Below are positions 53,060 to 62,212 of a stretch of 64,000 bases of DNA, piece by piece. The position numbers and the translations under genes were made by a program. Position 1 is the stretch's first letter, and each line of letters begins with the position of its first letter. This stretch comes from Gordonia amicalis NBRC 100051 = JCM 11271 (GTDB lineage Bacteria > Actinomycetota > Actinomycetes > Mycobacteriales > Mycobacteriaceae). The stretch is from NCBI RefSeq assembly GCF_000332995.1, contig NZ_BANS01000007.1:124001-188000 (forward strand). Direction: 5' to 3'. Under the pieces are notes generated by a model that was given only the letters and a program-made list of their open reading frames with translations, was not told the origin of the DNA and did no database searches.

Positions 53060-55024
53060 ATGTTTGCCGCATTCTCGCCGGGCAGCGACATCAAGCGCTA
53101 CTACCGGGGACGGATGCCCCGGCTGGCGCTCGTGGTCATCATGCTCATGCCGCTCCTGTACGGCGCGATGTACCTGTGGGCGTTCTGGAATCCGTTCGCC
53201 GCCGCCGACAAGATCCCGGTCGCCCTCGTGAACGAGGACACCGGCGCGGTCGTCGAGGGACAGAAGCTCGACGCCGGCGCCCAGGTCGCCGCGGGGCTGA
53301 TCGAGTCCAAGCAGCTCGATCTGCACGAGGTGTCCGCTGCCGAGGCGGCCGACGGTGTCGCGCACGGCAAGTACTACTTCTCGATCACCCTGCCCGCCGA
53401 CTTCAGTTCGGCGATCGCGTCACCCACGAGCGACAAGCCGCGCTCGGCGCCGCTGGTGTTCACCTACAACGACGCCAACAACTACCTGGCGACGATCATC
53501 GGCCAGGACGCCGCGCAGCAGGTCGTCAACAAGGTCAGTGCACAGGTCGGGGCCCAGACCTTCGACATCGTCCTCAACGACGTGGGAACCGTCGCGGGCA
53601 AGCTGACCACCGCGGCGGACGGCGCGAACGAACTGGCCGCCGGCCTGAAGACCGCCAACACGGGTGCTCAGGAGATCGCCACCAACCTGGTGACCGCGAA
53701 GAACGGCGCCGCCGAACTCGCCGGCGGTCTCGGCGAACTCGACTCCGCACTGCTCCGCGCGACCGACCCGCTGCTCGCGGCGATCGGCAACGGAGATCAG
53801 ACCGGCCTCACCGCCGCGGAGGTGAACGCGGCCGCAGATCGCCTGGCCCGCAACGCCGGAGCCGCGTCGAACGAACTCACCACCGCGGCGAATCAGCAAT
53901 CGCAGGCCAGCAAGGGACTGGAGTCGGTCATCGCTCGGCTCGGCGCCTCCTCGGACCCTGCGATGCGTGGGCTCGCCGAAGCCCTCAACCCGGCGCGGCA
54001 GTTCCTGCGCACCAACGGTCTCGGACCGGATGCGAACAACCAGCTCACCCAGCTGAACAGCGATGCCACTCTGCTCTCTCAGCAGCTCGGCAACCCGAAC
54101 AGCCCCCTCCGACTCGGTCTCACCCTGGTCGAGGACGGCGGCTTGCGCAACGACATCATCGCCGCACGCGGCGCCGCCGACGAATTGAAGAGCGGTTCCG
54201 CCGAACTCAGCACCGGTCTCGGTGAGCTGAGCGCGGGCGCCGACCAACTCGCCGCCGGCACCGAGCAGTTGGCCGCGGGCTCGGCCGAACTGGCATCGGG
54301 TCTGGACGAGGGCGTCAAGGCCATCCCGTCCTGGAGCAGCGAGCAGAAGAAGGAGATCGCCTCGACGCTGGCGCAGCCCGTCGAGTTGCAGGAGGACTAC
54401 ACACACGAGGCACCGACCTTCGGAACGGGTTTCGCCCCCTTCTTCATGTCCCTGGCATTGTTCGTCGGCGGCATCATCACGTGGATGTTGTTGACGCCCT
54501 TGCAGTCCCGCCCGATCGTGCAGGGCTTCTCGTCTCTGCGCGTCGTATTGGCCTCGTACGCACCCGCGTTCGCCATCGGCTTCATCCAGGCGACCATCCT
54601 GTACTCGGTGGTCACCTTCGCCGTCGGACTGCGAGCCGAGTACCCGATATCCACATTCTTGTACCTGTTGCTCGTCGTCGCCACCTTCATGGCGATGATC
54701 CAGATGTTCAACGCCGTGTTCGACGTGGCAGTCGGACGTGTTGTGACACTGGCATTCCTGATGATCCAGCTGGTCTCCGCGGGCGGTATCTACCCTGTGC
54801 CGACCACGGCCACACCGTTCCAGTACATCCACTACGTGGACCCGATGACCTACACCGTGGAGGGCCTCCGACAACTCACGGTCGGCGGCATCGACTACCG
54901 ATTGTGGCTCGCCATCGGCGTCCTCAGCGGTATCACGGTGGCCTGCCTGCTCATCTCGTCGTGGGCCGCCCGCCGAAACCGCCAGTACACGATGGACCGT
55001 CTGTATCCGCCGGTGGAAGTCTAG
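53060..55024 (+). CDS. YhgE/Pip domain membrane protein (ABC-2-like permease)
   Basis: Membrane protein of 654 residues. One helix near 20-42 is followed by the Pip domain (about 50-165, IPVALVNEDTGAVVEGQKLDAG), then a long extracellular coiled region with repeated GAxELAxGL motifs (about 180-430; GSAELSTGLGELSAGADQLA). Five or six helices close the protein (about 455-640). Family members resemble phage-infection protein and export or membrane-stress proteins. Between the ABC-like gene and gadB. The ends have the domain order of ABC-2 permeases. Confidence 0.85.
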   Translation: MFAAFSPGSDIKRYYRGRMPRLALVVIMLMPLLYGAMYLWAFWNPFAAADKIPVALVNEDTGAVVEGQKLDAGAQVAAGLIESKQLDLHEVSAAEAADGVAHGKYYFSITLPADFSSAIASPTSDKPRSAPLVFTYNDANNYLATIIGQDAAQQVVNKVSAQVGAQTFDIVLNDVGTVAGKLTTAADGANELAAGLKTANTGAQEIATNLVTAKNGAAELAGGLGELDSALLRATDPLLAAIGNGDQTGLTAAEVNAAADRLARNAGAASNELTTAANQQSQASKGLESVIARLGASSDPAMRGLAEALNPARQFLRTNGLGPDANNQLTQLNSDATLLSQQLGNPNSPLRLGLTLVEDGGLRNDIIAARGAADELKSGSAELSTGLGELSAGADQLAAGTEQLAAGSAELASGLDEGVKAIPSWSSEQKKEIASTLAQPVELQEDYTHEAPTFGTGFAPFFMSLALFVGGIITWMLLTPLQSRPIVQGFSSLRVVLASYAPAFAIGFIQATILYSVVTFAVGLRAEYPISTFLYLLLVVATFMAMIQMFNAVFDVAVGRVVTLAFLMIQLVSAGGIYPVPTTATPFQYIHYVDPMTYTVEGLRQLTVGGIDYRLWLAIGVLSGITVACLLISSWAARRNRQYTMDRLYPPVEV

Positions 55025-55135
55025 GGAGGTCGTGACAGGCAAGCCCCCGTGACTGTCGTCTACCTCGAGTAGATCGCTTCAACCGCCCCATTTCCGGTAT
55101 TGAGCGCCTTAGCATCTGAACACCAGGAGGAATAC

Positions 55136-56545
55136 ATGACACGCAAATCGACTTCACATGCCCGCACGAACACGAACATCGGCGACAACCTCAATCTGCG
55201 TACCGTCTTCACCCGCCCGGGTGAGGCCACCGATCTGCCGAAGTTCTCACTGGCCGACGACATGCTGCTGCCGGAGACCGCCTACCAGATCGTCCACGAC
55301 GAGGCGATGCTCGACGGCAACGCCCGCCTGAACCTCGCGACCTTCGTCTCGACCTGGATGGACGGCGAGGCGAAGAAGCTGTACTCCGAGACCGTCGACA
55401 AGAACATGATCGACAAGGACGAGTACCCGCAGACGGCGGCCATCGAGGACCGCTGCTGGAAGATCCTCGCCGACCTGTGGCACAACCCGGACGTCGACCA
55501 GGCCATCGGCACCTCGACCATCGGTTCGTCGGAGGCCTGCATGCTCGGCGGCCTGGCTCTCAAGCGCCACTGGCAGGCCCGCCGCAAGGCCGAGGGCAAG
55601 TCGATCGAGAAGCCGAACCTGGTGCTCTCCACCGCTGTCCAGGTGTGCTGGGAGAAGTTCTGCAACTACTTCGAGGTCGAGCCGCGCTGGGTGCCGATCA
55701 GCCCGGAGCACATGGTCCTCGACGGCCACGAGCTCGAGAAGTACGTCGACGAGAACACCATCGGTGTCGTCGCGATCATGGGTCAGACCTACACCGGCAT
55801 GTACGAGCCGGTGAAGCAGATCGCCGCCAAGCTCGACCAGATCCAGGCCGACACCGGCCTGGACGTGAAGATCCACGTCGACGGCGCGTCGGGGGCGATG
55901 ATCGCACCGTTCTGCCAGCCCGACCTCGAGTGGGACTTCCGCGTCGAGCGCGTCGTCTCGATCAACACCTCCGGCCACAAGTTCGGTCTCGTCTATCCCG
56001 GCGTCGGCTGGATCGTGTGGCGCGACACCGAGGCACTGCCGGAGAGCATGGTCTTCCACTGCAGCTACCTCGGTGGCGACATGCCCACCCTGGCGCTGAA
56101 CTTCTCTCGTCCCGGCGCCCAGGTGCTGCTGCAGTACTACCAGTTCCTGCGTCTCGGCCGTGAGGGCTACCGCCAGGTGCAGCAGGGTTCGCTCGACGTC
56201 GCGCAGTGGCTGTCGTCGCAGATCGCCGAGATCGACGCCTTCGAACTCGTCAGCAAAGGTGACACCATCCCGGTGTTCGCGTGGCGCCTGAAGTCCGGTC
56301 ACACCGACAACTGGAACCTGTACGACCTGTCGGATCGCCTGCGCATGAAGGGTTGGCTGGTCCCCGCCTACCCGATGGCCGACGATCTCGCCGACCTGAC
56401 CGTCCAGCGCATCGTGGTCCGTGCCGGCCTCAGCCACGACCTCGCCCGCGCCCTGATCGCGGACATCCAGACCGAGGTCGAGTTCCTCGATCGTCTCGAG
56501 GGCCCGATGCCTGTCGAGGGCGATCGGTCGCACTTCCACCACTGA
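55136..56545 (+). CDS. gadB: glutamate decarboxylase
   Basis: PLP enzyme of 469 residues that makes GABA from glutamate and consumes a proton, a known acid-resistance reaction. The PLP lysine is Lys282 in INTSGHKFG, and Asp249 in HVDGASG binds the pyridine nitrogen. The C-terminus ends in a His-rich SHFHH tail like the pH-switch of GadB. The start has a strong CAGGAGG ribosome site at 55124-55130. No GABA antiporter of the GadC type is visible in the window. It follows the YhgE/Pip gene by 111 bases. Confidence 0.95.
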   Translation: MTRKSTSHARTNTNIGDNLNLRTVFTRPGEATDLPKFSLADDMLLPETAYQIVHDEAMLDGNARLNLATFVSTWMDGEAKKLYSETVDKNMIDKDEYPQTAAIEDRCWKILADLWHNPDVDQAIGTSTIGSSEACMLGGLALKRHWQARRKAEGKSIEKPNLVLSTAVQVCWEKFCNYFEVEPRWVPISPEHMVLDGHELEKYVDENTIGVVAIMGQTYTGMYEPVKQIAAKLDQIQADTGLDVKIHVDGASGAMIAPFCQPDLEWDFRVERVVSINTSGHKFGLVYPGVGWIVWRDTEALPESMVFHCSYLGGDMPTLALNFSRPGAQVLLQYYQFLRLGREGYRQVQQGSLDVAQWLSSQIAEIDAFELVSKGDTIPVFAWRLKSGHTDNWNLYDLSDRLRMKGWLVPAYPMADDLADLTVQRIVVRAGLSHDLARALIADIQTEVEFLDRLEGPMPVEGDRSHFHH

Positions 56546-56611
56546 TCGCCGAGCCCCTCGGCGATTCGGATCTCCTGTCCCCGGCCTGGCATCCCCTTCC
56601 AGGCCGGGGAC
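56545..56611 (+). terminator. double hairpin after gadB
   Basis: ATCGCCGAG/CTCGGCGAT (56545-56565, loop CCC) begins on the last base of the stop codon. GTCCCCGGCCTGG (56577-56589) then pairs with CCAGGCCGGGGAC (56599-56611). Two consecutive stems without a T-run; expression of the next gene may be reduced or separate. Confidence 0.7.
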
Positions 56612-56640
56612 GCATCGTCGCATACACAGACAGGTAGAAA

Positions 56641-57315
56641 ATGAGCATTGCCGCGTCATCCCCCAGGCGCAGCGAGATCTTCATCCCGACACTGAACAAA
56701 CAGTGCTGGGGCTTCATGATCGGTTCGGCGTTGTTCGCGCTGGGCTCCGCACCCGGTTTCGGCTCCTGGGCAGGGGCGGCGACCGTCAACGTCTGCTACT
56801 TCGTCGGTGCCTGGTTCTTCACCGCCGCAGGCCTCATGCAGCTCTTGCTGAGCGGCCCCGTGACCACGCGCGTCGACTACGGAAACGGCGTCATGGTGCG
56901 GGCCGACTGGCTCTCGGCGGCAACCCAATCGCTCGGCACGGTACTGTTCAACGTGAGCACCACCGCCGCCTTGACCGCACACGCCGTTGTGTCACAACGC
57001 GATCTGGTCTGGGCGCCCGATGCGGGCGGGTCCATCGCCTTCCTCCTCAGCGGCTTCCTCGCGGTCCGCGGATACCGGCATGCACACCGCTTCTTCGATC
57101 CCGGAGCTCGTTCCTGGTGGTCGGTCCAGATCAATCTCCTGGGCTGCATCGCGTTCAGGGTAGCGGCCGTCGGCTCCTACATCTCCGAGGCCGGCGTGAC
57201 CGTCGACGCAATCCTGGCGAATGTCGGGACGTTCATCGGTGCGATCTGCTTCTTCCTGACGTCCTTGCTGGTCCTGCCGGCGTGGGACCGCAGCACTTCG
57301 GGTGGGTCGGTATGA
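56641..57315 (+). CDS. membrane protein of unknown function
   Basis: Protein of 224 residues with five or six hydrophobic helices (about 20-45, 50-72, 90-118, 125-142, 160-182, 190-213). Short motifs such as ADWLSAATQSLGTVLFNVSTTAAL hint at a YrhK-like family, but I am not certain. It lies 95 bases after gadB and 67 bases before an AraC regulator. A role as permease or membrane modulator in the glutamate/GABA function is only inferred from the neighbours. Confidence 0.6.
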   Translation: MSIAASSPRRSEIFIPTLNKQCWGFMIGSALFALGSAPGFGSWAGAATVNVCYFVGAWFFTAAGLMQLLLSGPVTTRVDYGNGVMVRADWLSAATQSLGTVLFNVSTTAALTAHAVVSQRDLVWAPDAGGSIAFLLSGFLAVRGYRHAHRFFDPGARSWWSVQINLLGCIAFRVAAVGSYISEAGVTVDAILANVGTFIGAICFFLTSLLVLPAWDRSTSGGSV

Positions 57316-57382
57316 CCCGGACGCACACACACCGGCGATCGCCCCGTCCCGGCCAGGGCGATCCCGCACCGGGGAGCCGGCG

Positions 57383-58429
57383 ATGACCGAGTTGTTCCGC
57401 GACAACGGCTCGCCTGCTCCACTGCCGCCGCAGATGATCGAAACGTGGGAGCGCCGAGTCGGCATCCACCGCAGCATCATCCAACCCGAACCGATCCGGC
57501 TCAGCGGCCCCGAGGGTATGCGCCACTACGGGCAGCACGTCGAGGTGCACACCGACGACCCCGACTCCTTCGACTCGCTGATGTACGTTCGTCAGCTGTC
57601 GATGATCGGCACATTCTGCAGCCTCCACACCCCGCTGCAGGTTTCTCGGAACCCGCGCCTCATCGACGAGCAGCCCTCCGAGGACCTCGTGATCGGGGTG
57701 CACACCCTGGAGGGCCGGCACATCATCCGGCAGGGGTCGCGCGACTTCGCGTACGGGCCTGGTCAACTGGCCTTCGTCAGCAACGCGTCGCCGTATCTCG
57801 AGCGGACCTTCGAGATCAATGACCCGGCCGGGCTGGTGATCCCGCTCGAACTCCTGGGGAACCAGCGCCGTATCGCCGAACGGGCACGCCGGCCGGTGGC
57901 CTCTCACACACTGTTGGCACGCGCCACCGCGTCGTTCATCCTGCAGTTCGCGTCGGACACCGCGGTCGGCGTCTCCGAGCCGGATCCGGACACCGAGATG
58001 GCCGCCATCGAACTGGTACGCGCTGCGCTCGGACAGCTCGACTACGACAATCGGCAGATCACCGACAACGCGCTCTTCGTGCGGGAAGCGGTCTCCGACC
58101 TCATCGAGCGTCATCACCGCGACCCGTCGTTCACGCCGAACACGATCGCCCGCTACCTGCACATCAGCCGTCGTCAGCTGTACCGGCACTACGAGGACAC
58201 CGAGGACTCGCTGGCCGCGCGCATCGCCGACCGTAGGCTGAAGACCGCCTGCGAGCTCCTCCGAACACGTCCCGACTTGGCGGTTTCCGAGGTGGCGCGG
58301 ATCTCCGGCTTCCCGTCGAGTCCCACTATGCGCAACCGCTTCCGAGCCGAACTCGGGCTCGGCCCGAGCGAGTATCGCGCCCGTGCCGCCGCCGAGAACG
58401 AGGCGTCGGGATCCTGGGACCACGTGTGA
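57383..58429 (+). CDS. AraC family transcriptional regulator
   Basis: Regulator of 348 residues. The N-terminal sensor domain (about 30-215) resembles AraC-binding-like cupins (AraC_binding_2), and the C-terminal double HTH lies near 240-340 (DPSFTPNTIARYLHISRRQLYRHYE, then VARISGF). The start ATG 57383 has GGGGAG before it. It ends the gadB cluster and is a good candidate to control it. Convergent with murF. Confidence 0.87.
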   Translation: MTELFRDNGSPAPLPPQMIETWERRVGIHRSIIQPEPIRLSGPEGMRHYGQHVEVHTDDPDSFDSLMYVRQLSMIGTFCSLHTPLQVSRNPRLIDEQPSEDLVIGVHTLEGRHIIRQGSRDFAYGPGQLAFVSNASPYLERTFEINDPAGLVIPLELLGNQRRIAERARRPVASHTLLARATASFILQFASDTAVGVSEPDPDTEMAAIELVRAALGQLDYDNRQITDNALFVREAVSDLIERHHRDPSFTPNTIARYLHISRRQLYRHYEDTEDSLAARIADRRLKTACELLRTRPDLAVSEVARISGFPSSPTMRNRFRAELGLGPSEYRARAAAENEASGSWDHV

Positions 58430-58448
58430 GCGACGGCTGAGGCGGCTC

Positions 58449-59762
58449 TCAGCGCAGCAGTGCTTGGGCCACCCGCTCCAGAGCGGCGACGCGACTCCCC
58501 TTGACCAGCACCGCATCTCCCCCGGCGAGGTCGCCGAGCGCGGCAACCGCCTCGTCGACGCCGGAGGTGTGGCGCGCGGTGTCGCCGTAGTTCGGTTCGT
58601 CGACCGCGATGACCTCGATGCCGAGCTCGCGTGCCTCCAGCGCGATCGCGAGGTGCTGCCCGGGCGAATCCGCACCGAGTTCGGCCATCGTGCCGAGGAC
58701 CGCGACGCGTCGTCCCGCCGGTAGCGCGGCGAGCGACTTCAGCGCCGCCGACATCGACGTCGGGTTCGCGTTGTAGGCGTCGTTCAGCACCGTCGCGCCG
58801 TCCGAGGTCCTGGCGAGTTCCATTCGCAGACCGGACAATCCAGCTGCCGACAGACCACTCGCGATGTCCTCGATCGCCACTCCGAGGCCGCCCCCGGCGG
58901 TGGCCGCCGCGAGCGCATTGGGAACCTGGTGCTCACCCCGCGCCCCCAGTCGCACGTCGGTGGAACCCCACGGCGTGTGCAGACGGAAGGATGCCCGCAG
59001 CTCCTCGTCGACGACGATGTCCGAGGCGTATACGTCGGCATCGGACGACAGGCCGTACCGCAACACCCGGGCCGAGGTGCGGTCCGCCATCGCCGCCACA
59101 TAACGGTGGTCGGCGTTCAGAACGGCGATCCCGTCGGCCGGAAGGGACTCGACCAGCTCGCCCTTCGCGCGGGCCACCGACTCGATGTCCCCGAAGAGTT
59201 CCAGATGCACGCCTTCCACGCGGGTGATGACGCCGACGGTCGGCCTCGCGATGGAGCACAGCAGGTCGATGTGGCCGATCCCGCGGGCACCCATCTCGAG
59301 GACGACGGCCTCGACGTCGTCGGCGGCGCCGACGAGCGTCAGCGGGAGTCCCAGCTCGTTGTTGAAGGATCTCTCACTCGCCGCGGTCCGATAGGTGGTC
59401 TGCAGCACGCCGGCGAGGAGGTCCTTGGTCGAGGTCTTGCCGACCGACCCGGTGATCCCGACGACGCGGTCGGGAATGCGGCGGCGGACCGCGCGACCGA
59501 GGTCGGCGAGCGCGAGCGCGGTGTCCGGGACCCTGATGGCGGTGCCGCGGGTGGCCTCGTCCTGCGAGGTGAAGTAGGCCGCCGCGCCGCTTTCGAGGGC
59601 CGCCGGGATGAAGTCGTGGCCGTCGCGTTCGGCGACGATCGGCACGAACAGCTGCCCCGGCCGGACGCTGCGCGAGTCGATGCTCGCCCCGTCGATCTGC
59701 ACGTCGGCACCGATCAACTCGCCACCGACCGAAGCCGCGATCTCACTCGCCAAGAAATGCAC
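58449..59762 (-). CDS. murF: UDP-MurNAc-tripeptide--D-Ala-D-Ala ligase
   Basis: Cytoplasmic Mur ligase of 437 residues that adds the D-Ala-D-Ala dipeptide to the peptidoglycan precursor. ATP motif GITGSVGKTSTK at 102-113, SFNNELGLPLT near 129-139 for UDP-substrate binding, and NDAYNANPTSM near 318-328. Divergent from ddl, so the enzymes that make and use D-Ala-D-Ala share a promoter region. It lies outside any division-wall gene cluster. Confidence 0.95.
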   Translation of the reverse strand: MHFLASEIAASVGGELIGADVQIDGASIDSRSVRPGQLFVPIVAERDGHDFIPAALESGAAAYFTSQDEATRGTAIRVPDTALALADLGRAVRRRIPDRVVGITGSVGKTSTKDLLAGVLQTTYRTAASERSFNNELGLPLTLVGAADDVEAVVLEMGARGIGHIDLLCSIARPTVGVITRVEGVHLELFGDIESVARAKGELVESLPADGIAVLNADHRYVAAMADRTSARVLRYGLSSDADVYASDIVVDEELRASFRLHTPWGSTDVRLGARGEHQVPNALAAATAGGGLGVAIEDIASGLSAAGLSGLRMELARTSDGATVLNDAYNANPTSMSAALKSLAALPAGRRVAVLGTMAELGADSPGQHLAIALEARELGIEVIAVDEPNYGDTARHTSGVDEAVAALGDLAGGDAVLVKGSRVAALERVAQALLR

Positions 59763-59819
59763 GACCTCACGCTAGCCGACGGGCGGTGTCCGATTCCCCG
59801 AGCCGCCTCGGTGCTGACC

Positions 59820-59952
59820 TCGACACGCGGCGTCCTCGCTGCGCTCGGTCGTCGCGGCTCGGCCGGCAGAGGGGTTGAGCCGGCGACGAGCGGAGCAGGC
59901 GCGTACCTCCGCCGGTTGAGCCGGCACCGAGCGGAGCGAGGAGCCGTGTCGA
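59820..59952. repeat. REP-like imperfect inverted repeat between murF and ddl
   Basis: The left arm at 59820-59849 (TCGACACG, CCTCGCTGCGCTCGGT) and the right arm at 59926-59952 (ACCGAGCGGAGCGAGG, CGTGTCGA) are nearly complementary. In addition GGTTGAGCCGGC then GAGCGGAGC occurs twice in the same direction, at 59873 and 59914. The composition and location are typical of dispersed palindromic repeats of Gordonia and its relatives. No gene lies in this gap. Confidence 0.7.
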
Positions 59953-60013
59953 AATCCACAACCGGCCACTCCACCCCGAGAACTCGGTGGCCCGGGGCCG
60001 TATCGTGACATGC

Positions 60014-61090
60014 ATGTCTTCGCGGCTCCTGCGTCTGGTCGTCCTCTACGGCGGGGTCTCCGCCGAACACGATGTGTCACGGGTCACGGCCGCGCACGTG
60101 CTCGCCGCCGCCGACCGGGCGAAATACGACCTGGTCCCCATCGGCATCGCCAAGGACGGCACCTGGCTGCGGAACGACAAGGCGATCGCCGCGATCGCCG
60201 ACGGCACCGAGCTCCCCGACGTCCTGGAGGTGGCGGGCACCGTCGTCGAGCCGCTGGCCGAACTCCGCGGCCACGCCGACGAGGCGATCACCGTCGTGCT
60301 GCCGCTGCTGCATGGTCCGCACGGCGAGGACGGCACCATCCAGGGGATGCTCGAGCTGTTCAAGCTGCCGTACGTCGGCGCCGGGGTGCTCTCGTCTGCG
60401 CTGTGCATGGACAAGGCGATGGCGAAGATCGTCGCTGCGCAGGCCGGCATCCCGCAGTGCCGCTGGGTCGAGTTCCGCGACGGCGTCGACGACCCGGACA
60501 CCATCGTCTCGCGGGCCGTCGACGAGCTCGGACTCCCGGTGTTCGTGAAGCCTGCGAACCTCGGGTCGTCGGTCGGCATCACCAAGGCGCACGACGAGCG
60601 CGAGTTGGACTCCGCCATCAACCTGGCCCTTCGCTACGACGACGTGGTGATCATCGAGGAGAACATCACCGGTCGCGAGATCGAGGTCGCCGTCCTCGGC
60701 GACACGGCCCCCGAGACCTCGGTGCCCGGTGAGATCGAACCCGGCAGCGAGTTCTACGACTACGAGGACAAGTACGTCACCGGCGCCGCCCGGCTCGTCA
60801 TCCCCGCGGTACTGCCGGACGACGCGATCGCCGAGGTCAGGGAGCTCGCCGCCCGGACGTTCACGGCGATGCGATGCACCGGCATGGCGCGGGTGGACTT
60901 CTTCTACGAGGCAGCCGGGCGAGGGTGGCTGCTCAACGAGGTCAACACCATCCCGGGGTTCACGCCCGGCTCGATGTACCCGAAGCTGTGGGAGGCCACC
61001 GGAGTGTCCTACCCCGACCTCATCGACCAGCTCGTCACCTTCGCGCTCGAGGTCCACCGGCGGCGCGTCGGGTTCTCGACCGAACACTGA
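60014..61090 (+). CDS. ddl: D-alanine--D-alanine ligase
   Basis: ATP-grasp enzyme of 358 residues that makes the D-Ala-D-Ala dipeptide for MurF. N-terminal GGVSAEHDVS near 15-24; ATP-grasp core with VKPANLGSSVGI near 178-189; the omega-loop EFYDYEDKYV near 243-252 keeps the Tyr of D-Ala-D-Ala ligases (VanA-type D-Ala-D-Lac ligases have other residues here); metal ligands in NEVNTIPGFT near 318-327. The start is ATG 60014. Confidence 0.94.
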   Translation: MSSRLLRLVVLYGGVSAEHDVSRVTAAHVLAAADRAKYDLVPIGIAKDGTWLRNDKAIAAIADGTELPDVLEVAGTVVEPLAELRGHADEAITVVLPLLHGPHGEDGTIQGMLELFKLPYVGAGVLSSALCMDKAMAKIVAAQAGIPQCRWVEFRDGVDDPDTIVSRAVDELGLPVFVKPANLGSSVGITKAHDERELDSAINLALRYDDVVIIEENITGREIEVAVLGDTAPETSVPGEIEPGSEFYDYEDKYVTGAARLVIPAVLPDDAIAEVRELAARTFTAMRCTGMARVDFFYEAAGRGWLLNEVNTIPGFTPGSMYPKLWEATGVSYPDLIDQLVTFALEVHRRRVGFSTEH

Positions 61091-61194
61091 GCTGCCCCTC
61101 CGGCCGTTCCGGACCCCCGCCCGCACGGCACCGACGGCCGACGCGCGGGCCAAGTCACCCGAACCCGGCGTCGAACGGCGGTAGCATCGCACGC

Positions 61195-61605
61195 GTGACC
61201 CCCACCCAGGCTGCCCGGTCGCTGCGCGTGCTGGTCTATTCCGACGATTGCGAGACCCGGGCCCAGGTCATCGGTGCACTCGGCACCCGGCCGTCCCAGA
61301 GCATCCCCGAACTCAGCTTCATCGAAGTCGCCACGGCTCCAATGGTGTTCGCCCAGCTCGACGCCGGCGTGGTCGACGCGGTGATCGCCGACGGCGAGGC
61401 TTCCCCGGCAGGCGGGATGGGGATCGCCAAGCAGATGAAGGACGAACTCGACCCGAGCCCTCCCGTCCTGGTGCTGCTCGGCCGCGCCGACGACCGCTGG
61501 CTCGCCGAATGGTCGCGGGCCGATGCCGTCGCGCCACTTCCGGTCGACCCTCTGGGGCTTCCACAGGCCTTCGTCCAGATGGTCGAGAAACGCCGAAACG
61601 TCTGA
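61195..61605 (+). CDS. response-regulator-like protein, Rv3143 type
   Basis: Single receiver-like domain of 136 residues from GTG 61195, without an output domain. VLVYSDDCETRAQV near 11-24 carries the acidic pair, VDAVIADGEASPAGG near 58-72 has Asp at the phospho-acceptor position, and VLVLLGRADDRWL near 90-102 replaces the Thr/Lys face only partly. Rv3143 is the equivalent gene beside the nuo operon in M. tuberculosis; here nuoA follows after 159 bases. A role in respiration control is inferred. Confidence 0.75.
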   Translation: MTPTQAARSLRVLVYSDDCETRAQVIGALGTRPSQSIPELSFIEVATAPMVFAQLDAGVVDAVIADGEASPAGGMGIAKQMKDELDPSPPVLVLLGRADDRWLAEWSRADAVAPLPVDPLGLPQAFVQMVEKRRNV

Positions 61606-61639
61606 AACAGGTGACTCCCGCGGGACGAACACCTAGGCT

Positions 61640-61655
61640 TGTGGTGTAGCTCACA
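61640..61655 (+). promoter_or_regulatory. CRP/GlxR-like operator upstream of nuoA
   Basis: TGTG (61640-61643), eight bases, then CACA (61652-61655) matches the TGTG-N8-CACA core bound by actinobacterial CRP/GlxR proteins; the inner half is TCACA on the right side. A -10-like TAGGCT lies at 61634-61639, immediately next to it. If that box is used, the factor would act near the start of transcription, that is as a repressor. Confidence 0.5.
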
Positions 61656-61764
61656 ACCGCGTCCGGAGGTTCCGACCGAACCCCTGACACGGGCAGGACA
61701 ATCGCCGAGCCGGAGCCGCCCACCAGGTGTTTCCGGCCGACCGGAGCGAGGAGGAGTCCACGCT

Positions 61765-62172
61765 TTGAACGCCTACGTCCCGATCATGATCCTCGGGGCA
61801 ATCGGCGTGGCGTTTGCCGTTTTCAGCGTCTTCATCGGCGTCGCGATCGGTCCGAAACGGTACAACCGCGCCAAACTCGAGGCGTACGAGTGCGGCATCG
61901 AACCGGTGGGACAGAGTCTCTTGACTCCCGCCTCCCGTCGCGGAGGCGCCGGCCCCACCTTCACCGGCCCGATCCAGCGAGTGCCGGTCAAGTACTACCT
62001 CACCGCGATGCTGTTCATCATCTTCGACATCGAGATCGTCTTCCTCTACCCCTGGGCCGTCGCCTTCGACTCCTTCGGCTGGTTCGGCCTCGCGGCCATG
62101 CTCTTGTTCATCGTCAACGTCTCGGTCGCCTACGCCTATGAATGGCGCCGCGGCGGACTGAGCTGGGACTGA
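61765..62172 (+). CDS. nuoA: NADH-quinone oxidoreductase subunit A
   Basis: Small membrane subunit of complex I, 135 residues from a TTG at 61765 (GAGGAG eleven bases upstream at 61749-61754). Three transmembrane helices (about 6-28, 75-95, 101-122) and the [10 protein letters not shown] motif near 40-49, the conserved quinone-side loop. First gene of the nuo operon; nuoB follows after 40 bases. Confidence 0.95.
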   Translation: MNAYVPIMILGAIGVAFAVFSVFIGVAIGPKRYNRAKLEAYECGIEPVGQSLLTPASRRGGAGPTFTGPIQRVPVKYYLTAMLFIIFDIEIVFLYPWAVAFDSFGWFGLAAMLLFIVNVSVAYAYEWRRGGLSWD

Positions 62173-62212
62173 GGACTTTTCACCCGGTCAAGCGTCTGCA
62201 AGGAGGTCAGTC

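Noticed and set aside
53420..55042. 540-codon antisense frame opposite YhgE/Pip
   Set aside because: Shadow of the repetitive Gly/Ala/Leu coding sequence; it has no start signals and low-complexity residues.
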